Source: Chloroflexota bacterium (lineage in GTDB: Bacteria > Chloroflexota > Dehalococcoidia > Lucifugimonadales > UBA3495). From it: 39,186 nucleotides of DNA. Positions 1 through 9,378 of this stretch are shown piece by piece (the stretch's first letter is position 1; the number at the start of each line of letters is the position of its first letter). The DNA lies in NCBI GenBank assembly GCA_002698265.1, contig NZVX01000033.1:1-39186 (forward strand). The letters run 5' to 3'. The notes beneath the pieces were generated by a model. It was not told the origin of the DNA, made no database searches, and saw only the letters and a program-made list of their open reading frames with translations. Made by a program: the position numbers and the translations under genes.

Positions 1-796
1 CGTCGTCACCCGCAAGAAACGCCACCATGTTGGCCACGTCCTGGGACTCGGCGATGCGGCCCAGGGGGGTGTTCTGCGCGGAGTTCTCGACGATCTGGCC
101 GAGGAACTCTTCCTGAGTGATGCCCCGTTCCTGTGCCTCGTCGCGTTCCCAGTAGCTCATCCGGTCAGTGTTTATCGGGCCGGGGCAGACGGCGTTCACG
201 GTGATGCTATAGGGCGCCAGGTCCATAGCCGTAGCCTGGGTCAGGCCCACCACGGCGAACTTAGAGGCCGAGTATGCTGCCCCGTTGGCGCTGGCCTGCT
301 TGCCGGCGTTGGAGGCGATGTTGATGATGCGCCCGCCCCTGCCCGCGTCGATCATGTGGGGCGCCACCAGTTTAGTGGTGAGAAAGACGGCGGTGGTGTT
401 GATGGCCAGGAAGTGGTCCCAGACCTCTTTCTCCAGTTGGGTCACCGGCACCTTGTCCTTACCGATGATGGCTCGGGCGTTGTTGACCAGGATATCGATG
501 CGCCCGAAATGGTCGATGGTCTGTTCCACCATATGCTCGATCTCTCGCGGGTCGGACAGGTCGCAGTAGATAGGCAAGGCACGCCGACCCAGGGCCTGTA
601 CCTCTTCGGATACGGTATCGATGCCGCCCCACTCGTTCCTGACCTCCGCTGGCGGCAGGTCCGACGCCTCCCGGTGGACGTCGCTGAGGGCAACGTCAGC
701 ACCCCGTCCGGCCAGCTTCATGACCGTGGCCCGGCCCACGCCGCGCATGCCTCCCGCGCCGGTAATCAAGACTACTTTCCCATCTAGTTCGGGCAT
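1..796 (-). CDS. SDR family oxidoreductase, 3' end outside window
   Basis: This is an NAD(P)-dependent short-chain dehydrogenase/reductase, read on the minus strand for 265 codons before the window edge cuts it. The Rossmann glycine motif TGAGGMRGVG lies at residues 12-21, NNA at 105-107, and the catalytic Ser162, Tyr175 and Lys179 (YSASK) are all present. The tail PLGRIAESQDVANMVAFLA is typical of classical SDRs near their C-terminus, so only a short piece is missing. I chose ATG 796 because GGAG sits 5-9 nt upstream; an in-frame ATG at 808 lacks such spacing. It diverges from the amidohydrolase gene. The substrate cannot be told from the sequence. Confidence 0.9.
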   Translation of the reverse strand, partial: MPELDGKVVLITGAGGMRGVGRATVMKLAGRGADVALSDVHREASDLPPAEVRNEWGGIDTVSEEVQALGRRALPIYCDLSDPREIEHMVEQTIDHFGRIDILVNNARAIIGKDKVPVTQLEKEVWDHFLAINTTAVFLTTKLVAPHMIDAGRGGRIINIASNAGKQASANGAAYSASKFAVVGLTQATAMDLAPYSITVNAVCPGPINTDRMSYWERDEAQERGITQEEFLGQIVENSAQNTPLGRIAESQDVANMVAFLAGDD

Positions 797-884
797 GACT
801 GTCTCCATCCTTGGTCTGAATAGTCTGGAAGTGCCGCCAGTGTAATCCACGGTCATGGTCAATACAACGCCATCCCGGAATTTC

Positions 885-913
885 TTGACAGCCCCGATGG
901 GTGCCAATATAGT
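885..913 (+). promoter_or_regulatory. sigma70-type promoter for the amidohydrolase
   Basis: TTGACA (885-890) and TATAGT (908-913) are separated by exactly 17 nt, matching 11 of 12 consensus bases. The -10 box lies about 38 nt before the ATG at 951, which has its own GGAGG. A promoter here argues against translation starting further upstream at 855. Confidence 0.7.
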
Positions 914-950
914 CCAGCCAATTCAAAATAGCGGTCCGGCGGAGGTTGTC

Positions 951-2492
951 ATGAGCACTTCGATTATCCGTGGCGGTTATGTCATCTGCGAGGCGGGAGT
1001 GGACACCGGGTCCAGCCGGGTGATCTCCGATGGGGCCGTGTTCCAGCGGGACGGTATCATCAAAGCCGTGGGCGCCTACGACGACATCAAAGCGGCCCAC
1101 CAGGCCGACGAGGAGCTGGGCGGACCGGGCTACCTGGTCATGCCGGGTCTCGTGAACGCCCACCACCACGGCCGAGGCGTTAGCACCTTCCAGATGGGGT
1201 GCATCGACGACTGTCTGGAGACCTGGATCCTATCGGGTTGGGGCCGCCGTCCCTACGACCACTACCTGATGACCCTCTACACGGCCATCCAGATGATCGA
1301 GTCGGGCACGACCACCACGATGTACAACCACGCCCAGACGCCGGCGACCGGTCTGGCTGATGATGTGTCCGAGGTCCTGCGAGGGTTCGCCGCCGCCGGT
1401 ATGCGCACCGCGTTCTCGGTCTACTTCCGAGAACGTAACCGGGTGGTCTACCAAGACGACGATCAGTTCATTTCGGGTCTGCCCGGAGATTTGGCAGGTT
1501 CCCTGCGGCAGTTCCTGGCGGCGGTGGACCTATCCGAGGAGGAGTATTTCTCGGTGTTCGAAGGCCTGCACCAGGAGTATTCAAAAAAGCCCGATTCCAG
1601 AGTAACGGTGCTGCTCAGTCCCAGCAACGTCCAGTGGGTCTCCGACGACTTCCTGCTGCGCACCAAGAAAGAGGCGGCCCGGACCGGCGCCCCTATCCAC
1701 ATCCACCTGGTGGAGAGCATTTATCAAAAAGAATACGGCCTGCGGACCTGGGGCCACACCCCCATCGAGCACCTAAACACCCTGGGGTTCCTGGGGCCCG
1801 AGGTCTCCTGCGCCCACTCCGTGTGGCTGACCGACCAAGACATCGACATCATGGCTGGGACCGGAACGACAGCCTGTCACAACCCCAGCTCCAATCTGCG
1901 CCTGAAGAACGGCATCGCCCCGGTGAACGCCATGCTGGAGAAGGGTATGAACGTTGTCCTGGGAACCGACAGCACATCGATCAACGACGACGACGATATG
2001 GTCCAAGAGATGCGGTTGGCCGCCAAATTGCACCGGCAGCCCAAGATGGACATGCCAGCGCTTAACTCCCACCAGGCCCTGCGTCTAGCCACGGCAAACG
2101 CCGCCCGGCCAACCTCACTCCAAGACAAGATTGGGACTATAGAACCGGGCCGTTTTGCGGACCTGGTGCTGATGGACCTGAACGCCATGACCGAGCCCTA
2201 CTCGGACGCGGGCATCGACGTGGTGGACATGCTGCTCTACCGGGGCAAGGCGTCGCACGTCGACACGGTGATGATTCAGGGCGAAGTGGTGGTCCGGAAC
2301 GGTACATTCATCAAAATGGACAAGGCTGAAGTGCTGCGGGAGATCAAGGATCAGTTCGCCCGGCCGGTGGAGGGACAGGCCCTGGAGGCCAAGAAACTGG
2401 CCCAGGGACTGACCCCCTTCGTCCAGGAGTTCTACAAGGACTGGGGTAAGGGGGACAACACGCCCCACTACGACTACAACGGCCGGGTTTAG
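951..2492 (+). CDS. Amidohydrolase family protein (chlorohydrolase/deaminase type)
   Basis: This 513-residue metal-dependent hydrolase belongs to the ATZ/TRZ/cytosine-deaminase-like branch of the amidohydrolase superfamily. Members hydrolyse C-N or C-Cl bonds on N-heterocycles or amidines. Visible metal and catalytic residues are HHH at 71-73 (the HxH of strand 1), His250 and His252 followed by Glu255 (HLVE), His289 in CAHS, and Asp340 in LGTDSTS. The N- and C-terminal parts form the usual beta-sandwich (MPGLVNAH; IEPGRFADLVLMD). ATG 951 has GGAGG five nt upstream and follows a strong promoter. Transcription is monocistronic: the next gene is on the other strand. Substrate unknown; 8-oxoguanine or N-heterocycle deaminase activity are possibilities. 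Confidence 0.88.
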   Translation: MSTSIIRGGYVICEAGVDTGSSRVISDGAVFQRDGIIKAVGAYDDIKAAHQADEELGGPGYLVMPGLVNAHHHGRGVSTFQMGCIDDCLETWILSGWGRRPYDHYLMTLYTAIQMIESGTTTTMYNHAQTPATGLADDVSEVLRGFAAAGMRTAFSVYFRERNRVVYQDDDQFISGLPGDLAGSLRQFLAAVDLSEEEYFSVFEGLHQEYSKKPDSRVTVLLSPSNVQWVSDDFLLRTKKEAARTGAPIHIHLVESIYQKEYGLRTWGHTPIEHLNTLGFLGPEVSCAHSVWLTDQDIDIMAGTGTTACHNPSSNLRLKNGIAPVNAMLEKGMNVVLGTDSTSINDDDDMVQEMRLAAKLHRQPKMDMPALNSHQALRLATANAARPTSLQDKIGTIEPGRFADLVLMDLNAMTEPYSDAGIDVVDMLLYRGKASHVDTVMIQGEVVVRNGTFIKMDKAEVLREIKDQFARPVEGQALEAKKLAQGLTPFVQEFYKDWGKGDNTPHYDYNGRV

Positions 2493-2511
2493 GGCCGTAA
2501 GTCCCGAAATA

Positions 2512-3464
2512 TCACAGGCTGTCTTGAGACCATTTTTCGATCTCAATGAAGGCGTTCGCCGTTTTCCGGCGAGTACCTTCCGCTGACTCCAGAGTCCTGT
2601 CAAGGAATCCTTTGCCGGATTTGGCGCCCAATTCACCTTTATTCACCTTCTCTTGGATAAGCTTCATCACATCCATCGATGAATCGATGTCCGGTAGGAC
2701 GCGTTGGACACCGGCCAATATCAAATCCCACCCGATTCCATCCTCCACGCGCTCAAAGATCCCGGCTGCTACCCAGTTCAAGGGGTGGCCCGTTTTCAGC
2801 ACCGTGTCGATATCCTCGGGGCTGGCGATACCTCGCTGGACCATCGATAGGGCTTCCTTCATCAATGCCACTTCAAGGCGGATGGCGATGAATCCTGGGA
2901 TCTCTTTTTGGACCATCGCCGGTTTTTCCCGACTTTAGTCAGGGCCTGAAAAACGATTCCCACCGTCTCATCGGAGGTCTGTTCGGTGCGGACGACCTCC
3001 ACCAGCGGAGACAGATAGGACGGCCTCGTATAGTGGGCAACCAATACCCGGTCTGGGCGCCGGGTTACCTCGGCAAAACGGCTGGGAATGATCGTTGAAG
3101 TGCTGTTTGCCAAGATCGTCCGATCCGGACAGAACGCGTCCAGGTCTCTAAAGATCTGCCGCTTCAGGTCAAGGTTCTCGTAAACCGCCTCCAAAACCAC
3201 GTCGGAGTCCCGTGACGCTTCTTCCAAGGACGTGGTGGTCGAAATTTTCGTCAGGGCTGCCTGGGCGCGGGCCGGCTCTTCCATCTCCAGCGCCACTAAT
3301 CTATCCAAGTCGGCCTTGATGAAATCCATACCCCTCTGAAGACTCGATTCTGTAGTGGAATTAAGATGCACCTAGTAACCCGCCAAGCCCAAAGTGGGGG
3401 CGATTCCGTGACCCATATTCCCGGCGCCGATAACCGCAATGGGTTTTACATCATTGAATTCCAT
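2512..3464 (-). pseudogene. 3-hydroxyacyl-CoA dehydrogenase, broken by a stop and a frameshift
   Basis: The pieces add up to a typical NAD-dependent 3-hydroxyacyl-CoA dehydrogenase of about 317 residues. The N-terminus (from ATG 3464) carries the Rossmann motif GAGNMGHG. It runs to LGLAGY, then an in-frame TAG at 3374-3372 stands where family members usually have a charged residue (GYEVHL-like). The same frame continues through ANSTSTIIPS and VAHYTRPSYLSPLVEVV. At about 2930 one base is missing: restoring a C in AAAAACCGG gives KNPAMVQKEIPGFIA, and the C-terminal domain follows in the shifted frame to TGA 2512. The length of 953 nt plus one is divisible by three, which fits a single lost base. 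Either a decayed gene or sequence errors. Confidence 0.85.
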
Positions 3465-3644
3465 GTCTACTCCCAATTCTTGGCTGACTTGGCATTCCAC
3501 TCAGAAATCTCAGGCACCACAACCAGACTGGTGAGCGCCGGATGCGCCTTGCCCATGTGTTAGTATTGGGTCGACTGCCAGGCGTGGAGGTAAACACGTC
3601 CGGCTTCGCTAAAAAGAAAATAAGCTGGCAGGAGTGAACAAACC

Positions 3645-4523
3645 ATGGCCACAGTAGGAAGCGGCAAATACACTTACGAATACGTCCCTAACTGGGCCCA
3701 GATGCCCGCGGGCCAGGAGATGGGCACCGCCAGCGCAGTGGCAACCGACTCCCAGGGCTTGGTCTACATCTTCCAGCGCAAGGACCCACCGGTGTTGGTC
3801 TTCGACCGGGACGGCAACTTCCTGAGATCATGGGGCGCGGGCATGTTCGACGACCCCCACGGCATCTTCATCAAGGACGACATCGCCTACCTCACTGACC
3901 GGGAAGGCTCAATCGCAATGAAGGCCACCCTGGACGGCAAGCCATTGTTGTCCATCGGGATCAAGGGCGAGTACTCGGACACTGGCTGCGAGGTCGCGGG
4001 CGAAGTTTGCCCTCGCTCGGCCGGCCCATTCAACTACGTCACCGAGATGGTTCCCGCGCCCAACGGCGACCTCTATATCTCCGACGGCTACCGGAACGCC
4101 AGGGTCCACCGCTTCTCGGCGGCCGGCGACCTGATCTCATCCTGGGGCGAACCGGGGAAGGGCGGCCCCAACCAGTTTCATCTGCCCCACAGCCTGGTCG
4201 TGGGCGACAATGGCAATGTCTACCTCTGCGACCGGGAGAACAGCCGTGTCCAGGTGTTCTCTCCAGACGGCGAATACATCACCATGTGGACCGACATGCA
4301 GCGTCCTCTGGACATATCCATCGACAGCGAGGGAATCTTCTACACCAGCGAGCGCCCCACCGAGACTGGACCCGCCCAGATGAGCGTGTTGGACGGCGAC
4401 GGCAAGGTGCTGGAACGCTTCCCGTGTATCTCCGCCCACGGCTCGTGGGTGGACGCCCACGGCGACCTGTACCTGTCCCTGGGCGCCGAGAAGAGCGTCG
4501 ACAAGTACGTCCGGGTCGGGTAA
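3645..4523 (+). CDS. NHL-repeat beta-propeller protein
   Basis: This is a 292-residue protein built of NHL-type repeats, with blades such as DSQGLVYIFQRKDPPVLVFD, APNGDLYISDGYRNARVHRF and GDNGNVYLCDRENSRVQVFS. It resembles the six-bladed propellers of peptidyl-hydroxyglycine lyase-like proteins. No signal peptide is evident, so it is probably cytoplasmic. AGGAG lies about 10 nt before the ATG. The gene is 20 nt upstream of the mutase large subunit and so likely belongs to that operon. NHL proteins are usually binding scaffolds, and some are enzymes; a role as an accessory or substrate-processing protein of the mutase pathway is inference. Confidence 0.8.
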   Translation: MATVGSGKYTYEYVPNWAQMPAGQEMGTASAVATDSQGLVYIFQRKDPPVLVFDRDGNFLRSWGAGMFDDPHGIFIKDDIAYLTDREGSIAMKATLDGKPLLSIGIKGEYSDTGCEVAGEVCPRSAGPFNYVTEMVPAPNGDLYISDGYRNARVHRFSAAGDLISSWGEPGKGGPNQFHLPHSLVVGDNGNVYLCDRENSRVQVFSPDGEYITMWTDMQRPLDISIDSEGIFYTSERPTETGPAQMSVLDGDGKVLERFPCISAHGSWVDAHGDLYLSLGAEKSVDKYVRVG

Positions 4524-4543
4524 AAGGTCGCGAAGAGGGACTC

Positions 4544-6169
4544 ATGGCCGACGGAATGAAGGAACAGCCGAAACGCAGTTTGTCCGGCTTGGACGTGAAG
4601 CCGGTCTATACGCCGGACGATCTGGCCGGTACCGACTTCGCCCGCGACCTAGGCCAGCCCGGCGAGTTCCCTTTCACCCGCGGGCCCTACCCCAACATGT
4701 ACCTGGGCCGGCTGTGGACCAGGCGTCAAATCGCCGGCTTCGGTACTGCGCAGGCCACCAACGAACGTTACCGGTTCCTGTTGGACCACGGCCAGAACGG
4801 CATCAGCACCGACTTTGACCACCCCACGTTGACCGGCTATGACTCGGATCACGAGTTGGCCGAGGGCGAAGTCGGCCGCTTGGGCGTCGCCATCGACTCA
4901 GTACGGGACATGGACGACCTGTTCCTGGATATACCCCTAGACAAGGTCAGCGTATCTCTGACAATCAACCATCCGGCCATTGTGCTGCTGGGCATGTTCC
5001 TGTCCGTATCCGAGCAGCGGGGCGTCGATTGGAGCAAGCTCCGAGGCACAGTCCAGAACGATTCATTGAAAGAATTCCACGGGCAGAAGACCTTTGCCCT
5101 GGGACCCGGCCCGTCCTTGAAGCTGACCACGGACATCGTGGAGTTCTGCACCAAGCACGTGCCAAACTGGTACACCATCTCCATCTCCGGCTATCACATT
5201 CGAGAGAGCGGTTCCGACGCAGTTCAAGAGCTCGCTTTCACCATCGCCCAGGGCATGGCCTACGTTGAGTCGGCCTTGGAGCGGGGCCTGCCGGTAGATA
5301 GTTTCGCGCCTCGCCTATCGTTCTTCTTCGGCTGCCACAACGATGTCTTCGAAGAGGTTGCCAAGTATCGGGCGGCTCGGCGTATGTGGGCCCGAATCAT
5401 GAAGGACCGCTACAAGGCTTCAAAACCAGAGTCCATGCGGCTACGGTTCCACACCCAGACATTGGGTTCGACGCTGATGCGCCAAGACCCGCAGAACAAC
5501 ATCGCCCGTGGCACCTTGCAAGCCCTCGCGGCCGTCTTGGGAGGGACCCAGTCGCTGCACGTCAGCGGCTATGACGAAGCCTTCGACATACCTTCGGAAG
5601 AAGCCATGCGCATGTCCCTGGCCACCCAACTGATCCTGTCCCACGAGTCGGGGGTGACCAACACCGTGGACCCGCTGGCCGGGTCTTATTTCGTGGAAAG
5701 CTTGACCAACGAAATCGAAGAGGCCGCCTGGGGGTATATATCCAAGATCGAGGAGATGGGCTCCGGCGAGTATCCGATAAAATCCGGCATGCTAAGCGCC
5801 ATCGACACCGGCTATATCGAACGGGAAATCGCCCGGTCGGCCTACGAATACCAACTCCGAATCGAAAGCGGCGAGCAGGTGGTGGTGGGCCTGAATCAGT
5901 ACCAGTCCGAGGGTGCCCAGAAACTGGAGCTGTTCCAGTTCGACCCCGAAGAAGAAGAATGGCAGAAGGGACGGCTGGCCGAGACCCGCGGCGGGCGCAG
6001 CCCCGCAGATGTGAAGTCGGCGCTGTCCTCCCTGAAACAAGCGGCCCTCAACGACAAGAACCTAATGCCGACGGTCCTAGAAGCAGTCGGAGCGCTGGCC
6101 ACCGAGGGCGAGATACTGGACACCATGCGCGACGTCTACGGCGAGTACGTGGACCCGGGGGTGTTTTAG
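4544..6169 (+). CDS. B12-dependent acyl-CoA mutase, large subunit (2-hydroxyisobutyryl-CoA mutase-like)
   Basis: This 541-residue protein matches the substrate-binding TIM-barrel subunit of methylmalonyl-CoA mutase family enzymes, which rearrange acyl-CoA carbon skeletons with adenosylcobalamin. Conserved blocks include WTRRQIAGFGTA (58-69), GISTDFD, ISGYHIRESGS, the FAPRLSFFF segment, RLRFHTQT, and NTVDPLAGSYFVE. The B12 domain is absent and encoded by the next gene, as in split mutases. Methylmalonyl-CoA mutases have Tyr in the RQYAGFS motif; here it is Ile63, the residue reported for 2-hydroxyisobutyryl-CoA mutase (HcmA). The position of the MCM carboxylate-binding Arg207 appears as Lys193 (PSLKL), by alignment from memory. 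ATG 4544 has AGAGGGA just upstream. Methylmalonyl-CoA is therefore an unlikely substrate. Confidence 0.88.
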   Translation: MADGMKEQPKRSLSGLDVKPVYTPDDLAGTDFARDLGQPGEFPFTRGPYPNMYLGRLWTRRQIAGFGTAQATNERYRFLLDHGQNGISTDFDHPTLTGYDSDHELAEGEVGRLGVAIDSVRDMDDLFLDIPLDKVSVSLTINHPAIVLLGMFLSVSEQRGVDWSKLRGTVQNDSLKEFHGQKTFALGPGPSLKLTTDIVEFCTKHVPNWYTISISGYHIRESGSDAVQELAFTIAQGMAYVESALERGLPVDSFAPRLSFFFGCHNDVFEEVAKYRAARRMWARIMKDRYKASKPESMRLRFHTQTLGSTLMRQDPQNNIARGTLQALAAVLGGTQSLHVSGYDEAFDIPSEEAMRMSLATQLILSHESGVTNTVDPLAGSYFVESLTNEIEEAAWGYISKIEEMGSGEYPIKSGMLSAIDTGYIEREIARSAYEYQLRIESGEQVVVGLNQYQSEGAQKLELFQFDPEEEEWQKGRLAETRGGRSPADVKSALSSLKQAALNDKNLMPTVLEAVGALATEGEILDTMRDVYGEYVDPGVF

Positions 6170-6172
6170 GCT

Positions 6173-6601
6173 GTGGCATCTCCGCCCACGAATATCAAAG
6201 TTCTCCTGGCCAAGTTGGGCTTGGACGGGCATGACCGAGGGATAAAGGTCATCGCCAGGGCCATGCGCGACGCCGGCATGGAAGTCGTCTACATGGGCAT
6301 GCGGGTCACTCCCGACCAAGTTGCCCAGACCGCTCTGCAAGAAGACGTCGATGTGGTGGGCATCAGTATCCTGTCCGGCGCCCACATGCGGTTGATTCCC
6401 CGTCTGACCAAAGCCCTCCAAGAACGGGAGATTCTCGACGATGTCCTAGTCATGGTGGGCGGCACCATCCCCGAAGACGACGTTGAGCCACTACAGAAGA
6501 TGGGAGTGCAAGGCGTGTTCCCAGTGGGCAGTTTCACCACTTTAATGACCGAATTCATCACCGCGAACGTCAGCCGGGGCCGGTCGGCGCCTCAGGTCTA
6601 G
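6173..6601 (+). CDS. B12-dependent acyl-CoA mutase, small cobalamin-binding subunit
   Basis: This 142-residue protein is the cobalamin-binding domain that partners the large subunit just upstream. It has the base-off/His-on signature LDGHDRG (residues 17-23; His20 is the lower axial cobalt ligand), SILSG (65-69) and the VGGTIP loop (95-100). It starts with GTG, 3 nt after the large subunit's stop, with GGGGG just ahead, so the two are translationally coupled. HcmB of 2-hydroxyisobutyryl-CoA mutase has Asp117 that contacts the substrate hydroxyl; the aligned residue here looks like Gly119 (PVGSF), as in ordinary mutases. Substrate identity therefore stays open. Confidence 0.9.
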   Translation: MASPPTNIKVLLAKLGLDGHDRGIKVIARAMRDAGMEVVYMGMRVTPDQVAQTALQEDVDVVGISILSGAHMRLIPRLTKALQEREILDDVLVMVGGTIPEDDVEPLQKMGVQGVFPVGSFTTLMTEFITANVSRGRSAPQV

Positions 6602-6618
6602 CCGTCACTCCCAGCCAG

Positions 6619-8031
6619 ATGACTTCATCCATGGAATGGCCTCCCCGATACTCCGAGAACTTCACCCCCAATCTAGACCAGGAATACTGGTCACCGGAAT
6701 TGGAGACCATGCCGCCGGCCGAGCGGGACAAGCACATCCTGGCCAAGTTGAAGCGCCAGGTCCATTACGCCTTCGAGAATTCGGGCTTCTACCAAGAGTT
6801 TTACAAGGATGCCCCGGTCGATCCAGCCAATCTGGCCAGCCTTGAAGAATTCGCCCAACTGCCCATCCTCACGAAAGAAGACATTCGCCGAGAACAGGAA
6901 GAGCACCCTCCCTACGGCCGGTTCCTCTGCGTGCCGCCGGAAGACATCTTCCGGGTCCATGGCACATCGGGGACCACAGGCCGGCCCACGGTCTTCGGCA
7001 TCGGCAAGGAAGACTGGGACCGTATCGGGGAAGCCCACGCGCGAATCCTCTGGGGCGCCGGGCTGCGTCCTGAAGACACTGTTATGGTCGCCGCCGTCTT
7101 TAGCCTGTATGTGGGAAGTTGGGGGGCTTTGGTCGGGGCCGAACGCTTGGGGGCGACCTGCTTCCCCTTCGGCAGCGGCGCTCCGGGCCAGACCGAACGG
7201 GCGGTGGAATGGTCCACCACGGTGAAGCCCTCCGTGCTCTACGGCACCCCGTCCTACGCCCTGTATCTGGCGGAGACCGCCCGGCAGATGGGCTTCGACC
7301 CCAAAGAAGATTTCGGCTTCCGGTTCATGTTTTTCTCCGGAGAGCCGGGAGCCAGCGTCCCCGCCACCCGCCGCTTGATCGAGGAGACCTTCGGCTGCTA
7401 CATCGTCGACCAAGGCACCATGGCCGAGATGACTCCCTGGATGAGCGCTTCTGGTTGCCGTCACCTGGACGGCGGGATGCACCTCTGGCAGGACATCGTC
7501 TACACCGAGATGGTCGATCCCCAGTCCAAGTTGGGCCTGCCTCTGGGCGAGGAAGGGGTGCCGGTCTACTCCCACACCGAGCGCACCTCCCAACCCATGA
7601 TCAGATACTGGTCCGGAGACATCGCGCGCTGGGACATGGTGGACTGCCCCTGTGGACGCACCTACCCCACGCTGGTCGCCGGCATCTACGGCCGAGTGGA
7701 TGACATGATCATCGTCCGGGGCCAGAACGTGTTTCCGTCACGAATCGAGGATGTGCTCCGCGGCATGGACGAGTTCGGCGGCGAGTTCCGGCTGGTTCTT
7801 GAGCGGGAGACCGGGCAGATGGACCGTCTGACGGTACAGGCCGAAGTGTTGAACGAAGCATTCGCCTCCCGGGAGTTCGACCCGTCGGCGTTGGAGCCCG
7901 TGCGGGAGCGGTTCACCGGGGCACTGCGCCGGGCGATCGGGGTCAGCGTGGCAGTGGAACTGAAGCCTGCGGGGGAGTTCGAGCGCACCCAATTCAAGGC
8001 CCGCCGTATAATTGACCTGCGCACACATTGA
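6619..8031 (+). CDS. Acyl-CoA ligase, phenylacetate-CoA ligase (PaaK) family
   Basis: This is a 470-residue AMP-forming CoA ligase. It has the phosphate-binding loop [11 protein letters not shown] (114-124), the adenylate motif YWSGDIARW (330-338), a CPCGRTYPT segment that may bind zinc as in PaaK relatives, and the C-terminal-domain hinge [20 protein letters not shown]. It activates a carboxylic acid to its CoA thioester via an acyl-adenylate. It sits 17 nt after the mutase small subunit. 2-Hydroxyisobutyrate-CoA ligase of Aquincola belongs to the same family and is encoded beside hcmAB, so this enzyme plausibly supplies the mutase substrate. No clear Shine-Dalgarno precedes ATG 6619; an in-frame ATG at 6631 is an alternative start. 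Confidence 0.88.
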   Translation: MTSSMEWPPRYSENFTPNLDQEYWSPELETMPPAERDKHILAKLKRQVHYAFENSGFYQEFYKDAPVDPANLASLEEFAQLPILTKEDIRREQEEHPPYGRFLCVPPEDIFRVHGTSGTTGRPTVFGIGKEDWDRIGEAHARILWGAGLRPEDTVMVAAVFSLYVGSWGALVGAERLGATCFPFGSGAPGQTERAVEWSTTVKPSVLYGTPSYALYLAETARQMGFDPKEDFGFRFMFFSGEPGASVPATRRLIEETFGCYIVDQGTMAEMTPWMSASGCRHLDGGMHLWQDIVYTEMVDPQSKLGLPLGEEGVPVYSHTERTSQPMIRYWSGDIARWDMVDCPCGRTYPTLVAGIYGRVDDMIIVRGQNVFPSRIEDVLRGMDEFGGEFRLVLERETGQMDRLTVQAEVLNEAFASREFDPSALEPVRERFTGALRRAIGVSVAVELKPAGEFERTQFKARRIIDLRTH

Positions 8032-8068
8032 ACCGTCTTCAAAGCCAAAGAGACAAGGGGGGAACACA

Positions 8069-9247
8069 ATGACTTCCAGGAGGCCCACCTATGGTGGGTT
8101 GGATCACTCCTTGGGTGAGACAATTGACCTCATCAGGGACACCGTGCGGCAGTTCTCGTCCCAGGAGATCGCACCACGGGCCGCGGAGATCGACCAGACC
8201 GACGCGTTCCCAAGAGACCTGTGGCCCAGACTGGGCGACCTTGGACTCCTGGGTATCACTGTCTCTGAAGAATACGGCGGCGCCGGACTTGGCTACTTGG
8301 CCCACGCCGTCACCATGGAAGAGATTTCCCGAGGCTCCCCAAGCGTCGGCCTCAGCTACGGCGCCCACTCCAATCTCTGCGTCAACCAGATATTCCGGAA
8401 CGGCACCGATGACCAGAAACGGCGCTACCTGCCCAAGCTGATCGACGGACAGCACGTTGGGGCCCTGGCCATGAGCGAGCCCGATGCCGGGTCCGATGTG
8501 GTTAGCATGACCCTGGGCGCCGAGAAACAGGGCGACCGCTACGTCTTAAACGGCAGCAAGATGTGGATCACCAACGGCCCCGAAGCCGACACCCTAGTGG
8601 TCTACGGCAAGACCGACCCCGAAGCGGGCTCCCACGGCATCACCGCATTTCTGGTCGAAAAGAGTTTCGCCGGGTTCCAAGCATCGCCCAAGCTGGACAA
8701 GATAGGAATGCGCGGCTCCAGCACCTCAGAGCTGGTGTTTCAGGACTGCGAGGTGCCCGAGGAGAACGTCCTTGGCGAAGTCGATCATGGCGTCAGGGTG
8801 CTGATGAGCGGACTAGATTTCGAGCGCCTGGTGCTGGCCGCCGGCCCATTGGGCATCATGCAGTCGTGTCTGGACGTGGTTCTACCCTACGTCCACCAAC
8901 GGGAGCAGTTCGGACAGCCCATCGGCGAATTTCAACTGATCCAGGCCAAATTGGCCGATATGTATACATCACTTTCAGCCTGTCAGTCCTATGTGTATGC
9001 CGTGGCGCGGGCAGCCGACCGGGGCGAGAGCAACCGCAAAGACGCCGCCGGCTGTCTCTTGTTCGCTGGTGAACAAGCAACTCAGGCAGCGCTCCAAGCC
9101 GTGCAGACCCTGGGAGGCAACGGCTACATCAACGATTTCCCCACAGGCCGGCTACTGCGGGACGCCAAGCTTTACGAGATCGGCGCCGGCACTAGCGAGA
9201 TACGCCGCATGCTCATCGGACGTGAGCTCTTCCGCGAGTCCGAGTAG
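8069..9247 (+). CDS. Isovaleryl-CoA dehydrogenase-like acyl-CoA dehydrogenase
   Basis: This is a 392-residue FAD acyl-CoA dehydrogenase. It shows the flavin-binding segments [10 protein letters not shown] and [14 protein letters not shown], and the C-terminal [18 protein letters not shown]. The catalytic base usual in short/medium-chain enzymes (Glu near GTSE) is replaced by a small residue, while Glu252 in [15 protein letters not shown] matches the shifted catalytic Glu of isovaleryl-CoA dehydrogenase. That points to branched-chain acyl-CoA oxidation (leucine catabolism), passing electrons to ETF. ATG 8069 is preceded by a run of six Gs. It is 37 nt after the ligase and probably the last gene of the operon, linking branched-chain acyl-CoAs to the mutase module. 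Confidence 0.88.
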   Translation: MTSRRPTYGGLDHSLGETIDLIRDTVRQFSSQEIAPRAAEIDQTDAFPRDLWPRLGDLGLLGITVSEEYGGAGLGYLAHAVTMEEISRGSPSVGLSYGAHSNLCVNQIFRNGTDDQKRRYLPKLIDGQHVGALAMSEPDAGSDVVSMTLGAEKQGDRYVLNGSKMWITNGPEADTLVVYGKTDPEAGSHGITAFLVEKSFAGFQASPKLDKIGMRGSSTSELVFQDCEVPEENVLGEVDHGVRVLMSGLDFERLVLAAGPLGIMQSCLDVVLPYVHQREQFGQPIGEFQLIQAKLADMYTSLSACQSYVYAVARAADRGESNRKDAAGCLLFAGEQATQAALQAVQTLGGNGYINDFPTGRLLRDAKLYEIGAGTSEIRRMLIGRELFRESE

Positions 9248-9378
9248 CTTTAGCCGCACCGCCGACGCCGGGTATGGCATCAAAGCATGCGTATCCATCC
9301 GCTCGGGGCGGTTGTTCATAGGTATCGATAACAACTGCCCGCGATCCAACACTCCTTGGGTGACCGTTTTTGAATTCG

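Noticed and set aside
855-950. Longer N-terminus for the amidohydrolase
   Set aside because: The region contains a near-perfect promoter (885-913), and the ATG at 951 has GGAGG at ideal spacing; the extra residues do not look conserved.
3372-3374. Pyrrolysine at the TAG of the 3-hydroxyacyl-CoA dehydrogenase
   Set aside because: The gene also has a frameshift, the position is not one where Pyl is known, and no pyl genes are seen.
4007-4543. Long N-terminal extension of the mutase large subunit
   Set aside because: It lies entirely inside the beta-propeller gene in another frame and is Arg/Pro-rich, as shadow frames are here; ATG 4544 has its own ribosome binding site and gives the family length.
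8012-8068. Earlier start for the acyl-CoA dehydrogenase
   Set aside because: It would overlap the ligase stop; ATG 8069 follows a strong purine-rich ribosome binding site and matches the family N-terminus.
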